Source: Lutibacter sp. (lineage in GTDB: Bacteria > Bacteroidota > Bacteroidia > Flavobacteriales > Flavobacteriaceae). Taken from it: a stretch of DNA of 64,000 bases. How positions within the stretch are numbered: position 1 is the stretch's first letter; every line of letters begins with the position of its first letter. Positions 9,577 through 18,584 of this stretch are shown here, in pieces. Both the position numbers and the translations under genes were made by a program. Under the pieces are notes generated by a model, which saw only the letters and a program-made list of their open reading frames with translations, did no database searches and was not told the DNA's origin. The stretch is taken from assembly GCA_021647265.1 (NCBI GenBank), contig JAKIVA010000008.1, positions 1 through 64,000 on the forward strand. The letters run 5' to 3'.

Positions 9577-10848
9577 ATGGCAGTAAACTTATTACTAGGA
9601 TTACAATGGGGAGATGAAGGAAAAGGTAAAATTGTTGATGTTCTTACCTCTGATTACGATATCATTGCACGGTTTCAAGGTGGTCCAAATGCTGGGCATA
9701 CCTTAATATTTAATGGGCATAAACATGTTTTACATACCATTCCATCAGGTATTTTTCATAAAAACGCCATAAATATAGTTGGCAATGGAGTTGTAATAGA
9801 TCCCGTTATTTTTAAAAAAGAATTAGACAACCTATCTTCATTTAAATTAGATTTTAAAAATAAATTATTAATATCTAGAAAAGCACATTTAATTTTACCC
9901 ACACATCGCCTACTCGACGCTGCTAGTGAAACTGCAAAAGGTAAAGCAAAAATTGGATCAACTTTAAAAGGAATTGGCCCAACGTATATGGATAAAACTG
10001 GCAGAAACGGTATAAGAGTTGGTGACTTAGAATTAGACAATTGGAAAGAGAAATACCAATTACTAGCAAAGAAACATCTCAAAATGTTAAATTTCTTTGA
10101 TGTTGATATTCAGTTCGATTTAAATGAACTTGAAACTGAATTTTTTAAAGCAATAAAGGTATTAAAACAATTAACTTTTATTGATAGTGAAGAATACTTA
10201 AACAATGCTCTAAAAAATAAAAAAACTATATTAGCTGAAGGAGCTCAAGGTTCTTTACTAGATATTGATTTTGGTACTTACCCTTTTGTTACATCCTCAA
10301 CTACAACTGCTGCTGGTGCCTGCACTGGTTTAGGTGTTCCTCCTAATAAAATTGGAGAAGTATTTGGTATTTTTAAAGCCTATGTTACACGTGTAGGCTC
10401 TGGCCCTTTCCCTACAGAATTATTTGATGAAGATGGAGAAATGATGGCAAAAGTTGGTCATGAATTTGGTGCTACAACAGGCCGACCACGTAGATGTGGC
10501 TGGTTAGATTTAGTTGCTTTAAAATATGCCGTTGAAATTAATGGTGTTACACAGTTAATGATGATGAAAGGTGATGTACTTTCTGGCTTTGAAAAATTAA
10601 AAGTTTGTACATCATACAATTATAAAGGAACTGAAATAAACCACTTTCCTTATAATATTGAAGAACACAATGTTACTCCAATATATTCTGAACTAAAAGG
10701 ATGGAAAGAAGATTTAACTTCTATGACAACAGCAAATACACTTCCCAAAGAATTAATTGAGTACATTCAATTTATTGAAGACTTTGTTGAAGTTCCTGTA
10801 AAAATTGTTTCTGTTGGACCCGATAGAAAACAAACTATTATGAGATAA
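9577..10848 (+). CDS. purA: Adenylosuccinate synthetase
   Basis: A 423-residue cytoplasmic enzyme of purine synthesis that joins IMP and aspartate, driven by GTP, to give adenylosuccinate on the way to AMP. The N-terminus has GLQWGDEGKGKIVD, the phosphate loop with catalytic Asp, followed by GGPNAGHT carrying the catalytic His. The IMP-binding 'IGSTLKGIGPTYMDK' and the 'TTTGRPRRCGWLD' region are intact, as is the C-terminal guanine-binding 'VGPDRKQTI'. The length is standard. It lies 15 bp after the Fur-like gene and ends before a strong hairpin with a T-run. Confidence 0.97.
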   Translation: MAVNLLLGLQWGDEGKGKIVDVLTSDYDIIARFQGGPNAGHTLIFNGHKHVLHTIPSGIFHKNAINIVGNGVVIDPVIFKKELDNLSSFKLDFKNKLLISRKAHLILPTHRLLDAASETAKGKAKIGSTLKGIGPTYMDKTGRNGIRVGDLELDNWKEKYQLLAKKHLKMLNFFDVDIQFDLNELETEFFKAIKVLKQLTFIDSEEYLNNALKNKKTILAEGAQGSLLDIDFGTYPFVTSSTTTAAGACTGLGVPPNKIGEVFGIFKAYVTRVGSGPFPTELFDEDGEMMAKVGHEFGATTGRPRRCGWLDLVALKYAVEINGVTQLMMMKGDVLSGFEKLKVCTSYNYKGTEINHFPYNIEEHNVTPIYSELKGWKEDLTSMTTANTLPKELIEYIQFIEDFVEVPVKIVSVGPDRKQTIMR

Positions 10849-10867
10849 AAACTAAAATATGGTAAAG

Positions 10868-10949
10868 CGTCATTATAAATAAGGTGAAACAATGTTTATG
10901 TCGTTAAACAGTTTTTCATCTTTCCTCACTTTATAATGACGTTTTTTTT
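10868..10949 (+). terminator. Long stem-loop terminator after purA
   Basis: The arms CGTCATTATAAA (10868-10879) and TTTATAATGACG (10930-10941) are perfect 12-bp inverted repeats, extended inward by partial pairing, and are followed by eight T on the + strand. The whole stem region of 74 bp is unusually long for a plain terminator and may be a remnant of an inverted-repeat element. Confidence 0.7.
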
Positions 10950-10985
10950 AACTCACTTTTATAACTTCCCTTATTACTTTTTCAT

Positions 10986-10993
10986 TAGTTTTG
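10986..10993 (+). promoter_or_regulatory. Predicted -7 box for the OstA-like gene
   Basis: TAGTTTTG matches TAnnTTTG and ends 18 bp before the TTG start at 11012. This spacing supports the TTG as the true start. Confidence 0.45.
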
Positions 10994-11011
10994 TAACAAA
11001 TTAAAATAAGT

Positions 11012-12550
11012 TTGAAAAAATTACTACTTATCGTTGTTATACTATTTGGTATTATTGGATATTCTCAATCTAAAAAAATTAAAATTTTACATGCTGATAA
11101 TACATTAGTTAAACCTGAATACCCTGGTGCCACTATATCCTTAGGAAATGTTTTTATAGAGCATGAAGGTGCAACATTACGCTGTGATAAAGCTTACATT
11201 TATCAAGAGAAAAAATTGATAAAAGCAATGGGAAATGTAATCATTAATCAAGGCGATACCATAATTCAATACAGTAAATACACCGATTATAATGGTAATA
11301 AAAAAATAGCTACCTCTTGGGGAGATGTGTTTTTAAAAGATGAATTTATGGAGCTAAGAACAGACACGTTAAGATTTGACAGGGTTCTTCAACATTTATT
11401 TTATAAAAGTGGCGGTACAATTAAAGATACAACCAATGTTTTAACAAGTAAAATTGGGAACTACTATTTAAAAACTAATAAATTTCAAGCTTTTACAGAG
11501 GTTGAGGTCGTAAATAAAGATAGTAAATTAGTCTCAAATCATTTAGATTATTATACCGATACAGGCATTGCAGAACTATATGGGCCTTCAACAATAACAA
11601 GTAAAGAAAACTCTATTTATACTGAAAGAGGGCATCACAATTCAAAAACAAACATTTCTTATTTTTTAAAACAATCAAAAATATTTTATGGAGATAGAAC
11701 TGTTAAAGGAGATAGCTTATATTACGATAAAAATATTGATTTTGCTTCTGCTACAGGAAACATAAAAGTTGTTGATACTGTAAACAATACCGTAATTAAA
11801 GGTGGTTACGCTGAAGTTTTCAAGTTAAAAGATTCTTTATTTATCACAAAAAGAGCTGTAGCTATTTCAAAAATGGAAAAAGATTCACTTTATATCCACG
11901 GAGATACAATTATGGTTACAGGTAAAGTTGATGAACGTATTACGAGAACTTTTAATCGTGTGAAATTTTTCAAATCAGATTTACAAGGAAAATGTGACTC
12001 ATTGGTTTCAAATGAAAAATCAGGTATTACTAAATTATTTAAAAATCCTGTTTTATGGACTGAAGGAAACCAAATAACAGGTGATACTATTTATTTAATT
12101 TCAAACCTTAAAACTGAACAACTAGACTCTTTAAAAATTTTAAACAATGCTTTTATGATTAAAAAAGATTCAAGTGGTTTTAGTCAATTAAAGGGAAAGT
12201 ATATGTACGGTAAGTTTAAAAATAACGATTTACAATCCTTAAATGTTATTGGAAATAGCGAATCTATTTTATTTCTAAGAAATGAAGATCAACAACTTAT
12301 AGGTATTGACAAAAAAAAATGTAGTAAAAATATTTTTATAGGGTTAGAAAACAATGAATTTAGTTTTATTGAGTACTATGATATGATTGAAGGTAAAACA
12401 TATCCTCCTTCTCAATTTGAAAAATTAGATCCTAATGAAAAACTATTTAGAGGTTTTATATGGAGAGAAGATGAACGGCCTTTAACAAAAGACGATATTT
12501 TTATTCATGAAGAATCAACTATTCAAAAGAAAGATTTAGAAAAAAATTGA
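11012..12550 (+). CDS. OstA/LptA-like periplasmic protein
   Basis: A 512-residue exported protein. It starts at a TTG codon; the signal peptide KKLLLIVVILFGIIGYSQ follows at once, and no in-frame ATG gives a better start. The body is made of repeated short beta-strand units such as 'G-N-V-I-I-N-Q-G-D-T' and 'S-L-Y-Y-D-K-N-I-D-F-A-S-A-T-G-N-I', the pattern of the OstA/LptA beta-jellyroll that carries lipopolysaccharide across the periplasm. In Bacteroidetes such proteins are much longer than the E. coli LptA (about 185 residues). Its stop codon overlaps the start of the aminotransferase gene, so the two are translationally coupled. A direct LPS role is inferred from the family. Confidence 0.8.
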   Translation: MKKLLLIVVILFGIIGYSQSKKIKILHADNTLVKPEYPGATISLGNVFIEHEGATLRCDKAYIYQEKKLIKAMGNVIINQGDTIIQYSKYTDYNGNKKIATSWGDVFLKDEFMELRTDTLRFDRVLQHLFYKSGGTIKDTTNVLTSKIGNYYLKTNKFQAFTEVEVVNKDSKLVSNHLDYYTDTGIAELYGPSTITSKENSIYTERGHHNSKTNISYFLKQSKIFYGDRTVKGDSLYYDKNIDFASATGNIKVVDTVNNTVIKGGYAEVFKLKDSLFITKRAVAISKMEKDSLYIHGDTIMVTGKVDERITRTFNRVKFFKSDLQGKCDSLVSNEKSGITKLFKNPVLWTEGNQITGDTIYLISNLKTEQLDSLKILNNAFMIKKDSSGFSQLKGKYMYGKFKNNDLQSLNVIGNSESILFLRNEDQQLIGIDKKKCSKNIFIGLENNEFSFIEYYDMIEGKTYPPSQFEKLDPNEKLFRGFIWREDERPLTKDDIFIHEESTIQKKDLEKN

Positions 12551-13734
12551 AAGAAGATTTCTTTAAATATCAGGCACAAACTTCCAACCATCCATTGGCC
12601 ATAGCAATATCCCATGCCAATGAAAGCTTTATATATGATATTAATGGCAAATCATATTTAGATTTTATAGCTGGTGTTTCAGCCAATACATTGGGACACA
12701 ACCACCCTAAAATATCACAAGCAATAAAAGAGCAAGTCGACAAATATACCCATGTAATGGTGTATGGAGAATTTATTCAACAGCCACAAGTGAGTCTAAC
12801 TAAGTTATTAGCTGAAAATATACCTAAACCACTAGAGACAGTATACCTTACTAATTCTGGTACAGAAGCAACTGAAGGCGCCTTAAAGTTAGCTAAAAGA
12901 TATACTGGCAGACACGAAATAATAGCAGCAAAAAATTCCTACCATGGAAATACACAAGGTTCTATGAGTGTTTGCGGAGCTGAACAACAAAATAGCGCAT
13001 TTAGACCATTAATCCCAGGTATTCAATTTATTGAATTTAATAATGTTATTGATATACAGAAAATAACTTCAAAAACTGCTGCTGTAATTTTAGAAACCAT
13101 TCAAGGTGGTGCTGGTTTTATTGAACCAAAAAATAATTATTTAAAAAAAGTAAAAGAAAAATGTGATGAGGTTGGTGCTTTACTTATTTTAGATGAAATA
13201 CAAACTGGAATTGGAAGAACAGGCAAATTATTTGGCTTTGAAAATTACAGTGTTGTCCCTCACATAATTATTGCAGGTAAAGGCTTAGGTGGCGGAATGC
13301 CAATTGGCGCTTTTATAGCTTCAAACAAAATTATGAGTTGTTTGAAAAACCATCCAAAACTTGGACATATTACAACTTTTGGAGGGCATCCGGTAATTGC
13401 GGCAGCAGCGAATGCGACATTAACCGAATTATTTAATTCAAATCTTATTAAAGAAACTCTTTACAAAGAAAAATTAATTCGAAAATCCCTAATACATCCA
13501 TTAATTACAGAGGTTAGAGGTAAAGGATTAATGTTGGCTGTAATTGTTAAATCTGAGGAAACCGCCTCAAAAGTAATTTTGAGATGCCTTGACAAAGGAT
13601 TATTATTGTTTTGGTTATTGTTTGAAGGAAAAGCCATTAGAATAACACCTCCCCTAACAATATCCAATAATGAAATAACCAAAGGTTGTACCATAATTCT
13701 TGAAACTCTAAATGAAATATTGGCCGAATCTTAA
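12547..13734 (+). CDS. Class III PLP-dependent aminotransferase (acetylornithine aminotransferase-like)
   Basis: A 395-residue enzyme of the ornithine/acetylornithine aminotransferase group. 'YLTNSGTEATEGALKLA' binds the cofactor phosphate, 'LILDEIQTGIGRTG' holds the Asp that pairs with the PLP ring nitrogen, and Lys 245 in 'AGKGLGGGMPIGAF' forms the Schiff base. It begins at a TTG codon (12547) that overlaps the TGA of the OstA-like gene, as in TTGA; no upstream in-frame ATG is available. The substrate cannot be assigned: no arginine genes are nearby, so an omega-amino acid or aspartate-family role is as likely as acetylornithine. Confidence 0.85.
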   Translation: MKEDFFKYQAQTSNHPLAIAISHANESFIYDINGKSYLDFIAGVSANTLGHNHPKISQAIKEQVDKYTHVMVYGEFIQQPQVSLTKLLAENIPKPLETVYLTNSGTEATEGALKLAKRYTGRHEIIAAKNSYHGNTQGSMSVCGAEQQNSAFRPLIPGIQFIEFNNVIDIQKITSKTAAVILETIQGGAGFIEPKNNYLKKVKEKCDEVGALLILDEIQTGIGRTGKLFGFENYSVVPHIIIAGKGLGGGMPIGAFIASNKIMSCLKNHPKLGHITTFGGHPVIAAAANATLTELFNSNLIKETLYKEKLIRKSLIHPLITEVRGKGLMLAVIVKSEETASKVILRCLDKGLLLFWLLFEGKAIRITPPLTISNNEITKGCTIILETLNEILAES

Positions 13735-13890
13735 CCTAAATTTCAATACCCTAAAATATTAAAACTTCCTATTATCTATACAGTATAGTTAAATAAATGT
13801 TAATATAGTACCTTGCAATACACAATAGTGTAACAAAACAAAACGTTAGGCGTCAATTAAGTAGAAACTAACAAATTAAAACTATTTATT

Positions 13891-14020
13891 ATGACAACTT
13901 TAAATATAAACTTACAACAGCAAAATAGAAAAAAAATAGCTTTTATTAGCTTTACAAATTCCAAAAGATTACAATGGAATAAATTTAGAAGATATGGATA
14001 TTAATATAATTTTAAACTAA
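13891..14020 (+). pseudogene. Possible small or frameshifted gene
   Basis: From ATG 13891 a 37-codon frame starts MTTLNINLQQQNRKK and stops at 14002-14004. In the +1 frame from 13940 the sequence reads LLLALQIPKDYNGINLEDMD and runs on to a TAA at 14018-14020. Together they look like one small protein split by a frame change near 13939, or two chance frames. A hairpin with a T-rich tail follows at 14049, which suggests the region is transcribed. I do not recognise a family. Confidence 0.3.
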
Positions 14021-14048
14021 ATATTTAATTTATGAAATATATAACTCT

Positions 14049-14083
14049 AACCTATAGGTAACTAATATCTATAGGTTTTATTT
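14049..14083 (+). terminator. Hairpin terminator before the convergent tlpA-like gene
   Basis: AACCTATAG (14049-14057) and CTATAGGTT (14069-14077) form a 9-bp stem, followed by TTATTTT on the + strand. On the - strand no T-run follows, so it serves the + strand transcript. Confidence 0.55.
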
Positions 14084-14635
14084 TGATAATAAATCATCTA
14101 ATAAATTTCTTACTTTACTACTATTCCAATCGGCTGCACCAGTTTTTGAAATTAAAATAGCGCCATTTTTATCAAGTAAATAGGTAGCTGGTATACTATT
14201 TGTTTTTAAGAATATTTTAGGAGGAGAACTTAATGAATTATACGCAGGTAAATTAAATGCTCTCTTATTAAAAAAGGTTTCAACTGTTTTTCTATCCTCA
14301 TTTGTAACAAATATAAAAGTAACTTTATCTTTATAATCATTGTATAATTTTTGAATCATTGGCATTTCAGCTCTACAGGGTGGGCACCAGGTTGCCCAAA
14401 AATTAATAAAAATAACTTTCCCTTTAAATTCATCAAAATTAATATCCTTTGTATTAAGTCCTCTCAAACTCCAATCGTAAGATTTAACAAATTCAACTTT
14501 TTTGTTATTTTTTATAGAAGGTGCAAAAGCAAGTTGTCTCATACCCCACTCTCTGGTGGGTGGATATAATAATAGTACAATTGCTATTACGAAAATAATA
14601 TTAGATATCGGTTTTTTATTAAATAATTTGTTCAT
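14078..14635 (-). CDS. TlpA-like membrane-anchored thioredoxin
   Basis: A 185-residue protein with an N-terminal membrane anchor (about residues 12-24) and a thioredoxin fold in the periplasm. The redox motif is WATWCPPC, with Cys 84 and Cys 87, in the 'V-I-F-I-N-F-W-A-T-W-C' strand typical of TlpA/ResA. The cis-Pro loop is 'TNSIPATYLLDKNG'. Such proteins keep periplasmic cysteines reduced, often for cytochrome c maturation; the client here is unknown. It is read away from the large TonB-dependent receptor gene. Confidence 0.9.
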   Translation of the reverse strand: MNKLFNKKPISNIIFVIAIVLLLYPPTREWGMRQLAFAPSIKNNKKVEFVKSYDWSLRGLNTKDINFDEFKGKVIFINFWATWCPPCRAEMPMIQKLYNDYKDKVTFIFVTNEDRKTVETFFNKRAFNLPAYNSLSSPPKIFLKTNSIPATYLLDKNGAILISKTGAADWNSSKVRNLLDDLLSK

Positions 14636-14681
14636 ACATAAACATTTAGCTTATCAATATTTTTTATATTCTTTTTTTTGA

Positions 14682-14689
14682 CAAAAGTA
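14682..14689 (-). promoter_or_regulatory. Predicted -7 box for the TlpA-like gene
   Basis: On the - strand the sequence reads TACTTTTG, an exact TAnnTTTG match, 46 bp upstream of the ATG at 14635. No clear -33 TTG was found. Confidence 0.4.
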
Positions 14690-14861
14690 ATAAAATTAAA
14701 TAATCTATACATTTTTTAAGAATTAATAAAAAATATTGAATATATTTGATACTAAATAAACATTTTCACATACTAATATGTAATAAATGATACATTACCA
14801 CCCCTAGAATGTTAAATTTTTGTTATATATTGGCCAAATTAATTAACATAAATCAAAATAC

Positions 14862-17744
14862 ATGAAACAAAAAAGACAATTTATTTTAGCGATTTTATCG
14901 CTTTTTACGATGGCAATTTACGCACAGTCGTATCAGGTTACAGGAACGGTTACTGACTCTAACAGTCAGCCATTACCAGGAGTTTCTGTTACTATCGAGG
15001 GAACATCAAGGGGAACGACTACCGATTTTGACGGTAAATTCTCTATTAAAGTTGAATCTAGTGAAAATCTTATCTTTTCATACGTTGGATTTAATGAGAA
15101 AAAATTACAGATGGATGGAACTAAAACATTTAATATTGTATTGGTTTCAGGAGTTTCTTTAAATGAAGTTGTTGTTGTTGGATCTAGAAATCCAAACAGA
15201 ACAGCAGTAGATACTGCTGTGCCTGTTGATATTATTAATGTTGCAGAATTAATTACTGCAGGGCCACAGATAAATTTAAATCAAATTTTAAATTATGTAG
15301 CTCCTTCATTTACATCAAACACACAAACTATTTCTGATGGTACTGACCATATTGATCCTGCTTCTTTAAGAGGTTTAGGACCTGATCAGGTTTTAGTATT
15401 AATTAATGGTAAAAGAAGACATACATCTTCTCTTGTTAATGTTAATGGAACATTTGGGCGTGGTAGTGTAGGAACAGATTTAAATGCAATTCCTGCTGCT
15501 TCAATTGAACGTATTGAAGTATTACGTGATGGTGCTGCAGCACAATATGGTTCTGATGCCATTGCTGGTGTAATTAATATTGTATTAAAAAGAAGCACTA
15601 ATGAATTAACTGTAAATGTTACAAATGGTGCCTATTTTTCAAAAAATGCAAATGACCAAACTGGTGGTAGCGATGGTAACACAACTAATATAAGTGCTAA
15701 CTATGGTTTACAACTAGGAGATAAAGGTGGATTTATTAACTTTACTGGTGATTTTGATGTTAGAGATCCATACAGTAGAATGAAAGAATTTGAAGGTGAT
15801 ATTTTTAATAAATACAATACTATTGAAAGAATTGCAAATGATGCTGGATATGATATTACAAACTTATTAGATGATGATGTTAGTGATGTAATTCAATATG
15901 GTAATCTAGCTGGTTTTAATTTAGACCCAAATGCTACAAAAGCGGATTTACAAAGTATTTTATCTGCTGATTATACTGCTGCAGAATTAACTGCACGTGG
16001 ATTAACCAGAAGTGATTTTAATATGAGAGTTGGTCAGTCTGCTTTACGTGGTGGTCGCTTCTTTGCAAACTTTTCACTACCATTAAACGATGATGGTACA
16101 GAACTATATTCTTTTGCTGGAGTTAGTTCTAGAGTTGGTAACTCTGCAGGTTTTTACAGATTACCTAGCCAAGAGCGAACCTATACACCTGCTTATATTA
16201 ATGGTTTCTTACCTGAAATTAATTCAGCGATTACAGATAAATCATTTTCTGTTGGAATTAAAGGGAAAGTTTCGGATTGGGATGTAGATTTCAGTAATAC
16301 CTATGGTAAAAATGAATTCCTTTACACTATTGGAAATACGTTTAATGCTTCTATGCAAAGTGCATCTCCAACAACTTTTGATGCTGGTGGATTTTCATTT
16401 GCTCAAAATACTACGAACTTAGATATTAGTAAATTTTATGAAGATACAATGTCTGGTTTTAACGTAGCTTTTGGAGCAGAGTACAGAGTTGAAACGTATG
16501 AAATATACGCTGGTGAAGAAGGGTCTTATGCTCAATATACAGCTGATGGACAGGTAATTACTTTACCTTCTCAAAACCCTTCAGTAGATTTCTTTGATAG
16601 AGCAAGACCAGGTGGATCACAGGTATTCCCTGGATTTAGCCCTGCTAATGAATTATCTCGTGGTAGAAGTAGTGTTGCTGGTTATTTAGATATGGAAGCT
16701 GACGTTACCGAAAAATTCTTAGTAAGTTTAGCTACTAGGTATGAAGATTATTCTGATTTTGGATCTACATTGAACTTTAAAGTAGCAACTAGAATTAAAG
16801 CTGGTGAAAACACCAATATTAGAGCTGCATTTAACACTGGTTTTAGAGCTCCTTCATTACACCAATTAAACTTTAATTCTACATCTACAATTTTTGATCA
16901 AGATGGTAATCCTATTGAAGTTGGAACATTTGCCAATGATAGTAGAGCTGCAAAATTATTAGGTATTCCTCAATTAAAGGAAGAAACATCTAGATCTTTA
17001 AGCTTAGGATTTACATCTAAATTACCTGATGCTCATTTAACATTTACTGTTGATGGTTATTGGATTGGTATTGATGACAGAGTTGTATATACAGGTAGAT
17101 TTACTGGACCTGGAACAGGTACTGAATTAGATAATTTATTATCTCAAGCAAACGCTGGAGCTGCTGCATTTTTTGCAAATGCTATTGATACTGAATCAAA
17201 AGGTATTGATATTGTAATTACGCACGATGCTATGTTAGGTGATAATGCCAAATTAAAAACAGATTTAGCGGCGACCTTCTCTAATACAAAACAAGTTGGA
17301 GATGTAAAAGCTTCTGACGTTATAAGAGCTGCTGGTCTAGTTGACACTTATTTTGATGAAGCAAGTAGGGTTTACTTAGAAGAAGCTGTACCTCGTACAA
17401 AAATTAATTTATCACATAGTTTAACAACTGATAAATTTAATATTTTCTTAAGAAACGTTTACTTTGGTGAAGTTACTGAAGCAACTAACAATGTACTTAG
17501 ACAGCAAGTTTTTGGAACTAAAGTAGTTACAGATTTATCTTTTGGTTATAAAGCAACAGAAGTTTTAACTATTACTGTTGGTGCTAATAACTTATTTGAT
17601 ATTTATCCAGACAGAGCTGCGTTAGCATTCTCTGACGGTGGAACAAATAGAAGTAGCGGTAGATTTGATTGGTCAAGAAGAGCACAACAATTTGGTATTG
17701 GTGGTCGTTTCTTATTTGCAAGGTTAAATTTTGTACTTAAATAA
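14862..17744 (+). CDS. TonB-dependent receptor with carboxypeptidase-like N-terminal domain
   Basis: A 960-residue outer-membrane transporter with a signal peptide ending YAQS. It has a CarboxypepD_reg-like domain at about 22-100 ('VTGTVTDSNSQPLPGVSV'), a plug domain at about 115-240 ('PASLRGLGPDQVLVLINGKR', 'ERIEVLRDGAAAQYGSDAIAG'), and a C-terminal barrel of about 700 residues with 'NTGFRAPSLHQL' and 'ITVGANNLFDIYPDR' near the end. The plug resembles receptors for small ligands such as siderophores or metal complexes. No SusD-like partner lies next to it, so it is not a standard glycan system. The substrate is unknown. Confidence 0.92.
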   Translation: MKQKRQFILAILSLFTMAIYAQSYQVTGTVTDSNSQPLPGVSVTIEGTSRGTTTDFDGKFSIKVESSENLIFSYVGFNEKKLQMDGTKTFNIVLVSGVSLNEVVVVGSRNPNRTAVDTAVPVDIINVAELITAGPQINLNQILNYVAPSFTSNTQTISDGTDHIDPASLRGLGPDQVLVLINGKRRHTSSLVNVNGTFGRGSVGTDLNAIPAASIERIEVLRDGAAAQYGSDAIAGVINIVLKRSTNELTVNVTNGAYFSKNANDQTGGSDGNTTNISANYGLQLGDKGGFINFTGDFDVRDPYSRMKEFEGDIFNKYNTIERIANDAGYDITNLLDDDVSDVIQYGNLAGFNLDPNATKADLQSILSADYTAAELTARGLTRSDFNMRVGQSALRGGRFFANFSLPLNDDGTELYSFAGVSSRVGNSAGFYRLPSQERTYTPAYINGFLPEINSAITDKSFSVGIKGKVSDWDVDFSNTYGKNEFLYTIGNTFNASMQSASPTTFDAGGFSFAQNTTNLDISKFYEDTMSGFNVAFGAEYRVETYEIYAGEEGSYAQYTADGQVITLPSQNPSVDFFDRARPGGSQVFPGFSPANELSRGRSSVAGYLDMEADVTEKFLVSLATRYEDYSDFGSTLNFKVATRIKAGENTNIRAAFNTGFRAPSLHQLNFNSTSTIFDQDGNPIEVGTFANDSRAAKLLGIPQLKEETSRSLSLGFTSKLPDAHLTFTVDGYWIGIDDRVVYTGRFTGPGTGTELDNLLSQANAGAAAFFANAIDTESKGIDIVITHDAMLGDNAKLKTDLAATFSNTKQVGDVKASDVIRAAGLVDTYFDEASRVYLEEAVPRTKINLSHSLTTDKFNIFLRNVYFGEVTEATNNVLRQQVFGTKVVTDLSFGYKATEVLTITVGANNLFDIYPDRAALAFSDGGTNRSSGRFDWSRRAQQFGIGGRFLFARLNFVLK

Positions 17745-17772
17745 ATATAAAAATCTCTAAAAGAGGTATTTT

Positions 17773-17811
17773 AAAAACCCGGAAAGAATTAATTCTTTCC
17801 GGGTTTTCTTT
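17773..17811 (+). terminator. Strong rho-independent terminator after the TonB-dependent receptor
   Basis: The halves of AACCCGGAAAGAATT and AATTCTTTCCGGGTT pair almost without a loop, and the hairpin is followed by TTCTTTTG on the + strand. Confidence 0.85.
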
Positions 17812-17951
17812 TGTTGAATATTATCAAAATTAAAATAAATGGTGTGATATTTATCATATCCTGTAGCAGTAATAAAGACGAATTTTGTAGTAATTAATTT
17901 AACAGCTATAATTAGAACCTTTAATAAATCTAATTATTAAATATCCAGAAA

Positions 17952-18380
17952 ATGAAAATTATTTCAGCAACAATATTTCTATTTTTTTTAGTTGTACAAA
18001 CAAATGCACAAAATACGTTAGCTTCAATAGAAGATAATGTTGAATTTAGGACTTCTGAGTTCAATTCACTTACAACAAAAATAAATTCCCAACCTCAGTT
18101 TCCAGGAGGAAATAAAGAATTAGCTAAGTATTTAAGTAAAAATATTAGATATCCTAAGAACTCCGAAAACTCTAGTTCTAGAGGGAAAGTAATTGTTTGT
18201 TTTAAGATTGAAAAAAACGGAAAAATATCAACTATAGAAATAGTTAAAGGTATTAACAAAATTTTAAATAAAGAAGCTAAAAGAGTTATTGCTAATATGC
18301 CTAATTGGAAACCTGCCCTCCGAGATAGTAATCCAATAGCTTCTGAAGTAACTATACCAATTGTATTTCTTAGATATTAA
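17952..18380 (+). CDS. Exported TonB C-terminal-like protein
   Basis: A 142-residue protein with a signal peptide (residues 1-19, ending TNAQ). The C-terminal part, about residues 50-142, matches the TonB C-terminal fold of Bacteroidetes: 'PQFPGGNKELAKYLSKNIRYP', 'GKVIVCFKIEKNGKISTIEIVKG' and 'MPNWKPA'. It has no N-terminal anchor or Pro-rich spanning segment like a true TonB, so it may not energise a receptor. It is read in the same direction as the TonB-dependent receptor but a strong terminator separates them. Confidence 0.8.
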   Translation: MKIISATIFLFFLVVQTNAQNTLASIEDNVEFRTSEFNSLTTKINSQPQFPGGNKELAKYLSKNIRYPKNSENSSSRGKVIVCFKIEKNGKISTIEIVKGINKILNKEAKRVIANMPNWKPALRDSNPIASEVTIPIVFLRY

Positions 18381-18429
18381 AAATTTCTATCAGATAATAA
18401 TTTAATAATTAGAATAACTGTAATAAAAA

Positions 18430-18560
18430 GAGGCTATCTAAAAAGTCTTTACTTTGTAATGTTGAACGCAGCAAAAACATCTTATTTACTTGATAATAAA
18501 GTAGTTATTATCTTTTAAGATTCTTCATTTCATTCAGAATGGCACTTTTTAGACAGCTTC
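18430..18560. repeat. 131-bp MITE-like element, copy B
   Basis: It begins GAGGCTATCTAAAAAGT and ends ACTTTTTAGACAGCTTC, so its ends are inverted repeats. Its length equals copy A at 4520-4650. Read on the reverse strand it lines up with copy A along most of its length, best over the first 48 bases, including 'CATTCTGAATG' and 'AAATGAAGAATCTT'. It lies between two convergent genes and carries no gene. Confidence 0.75.
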
Positions 18561-18584
18561 TTTTTAAATTAAACAGTACTTAAA

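Noticed and set aside
14862..18380. A SusC/SusD polysaccharide locus around the TonB-dependent receptor
   Set aside because: No SusD-like lipoprotein or glycoside hydrolase is adjacent, and the plug resembles small-ligand receptors.
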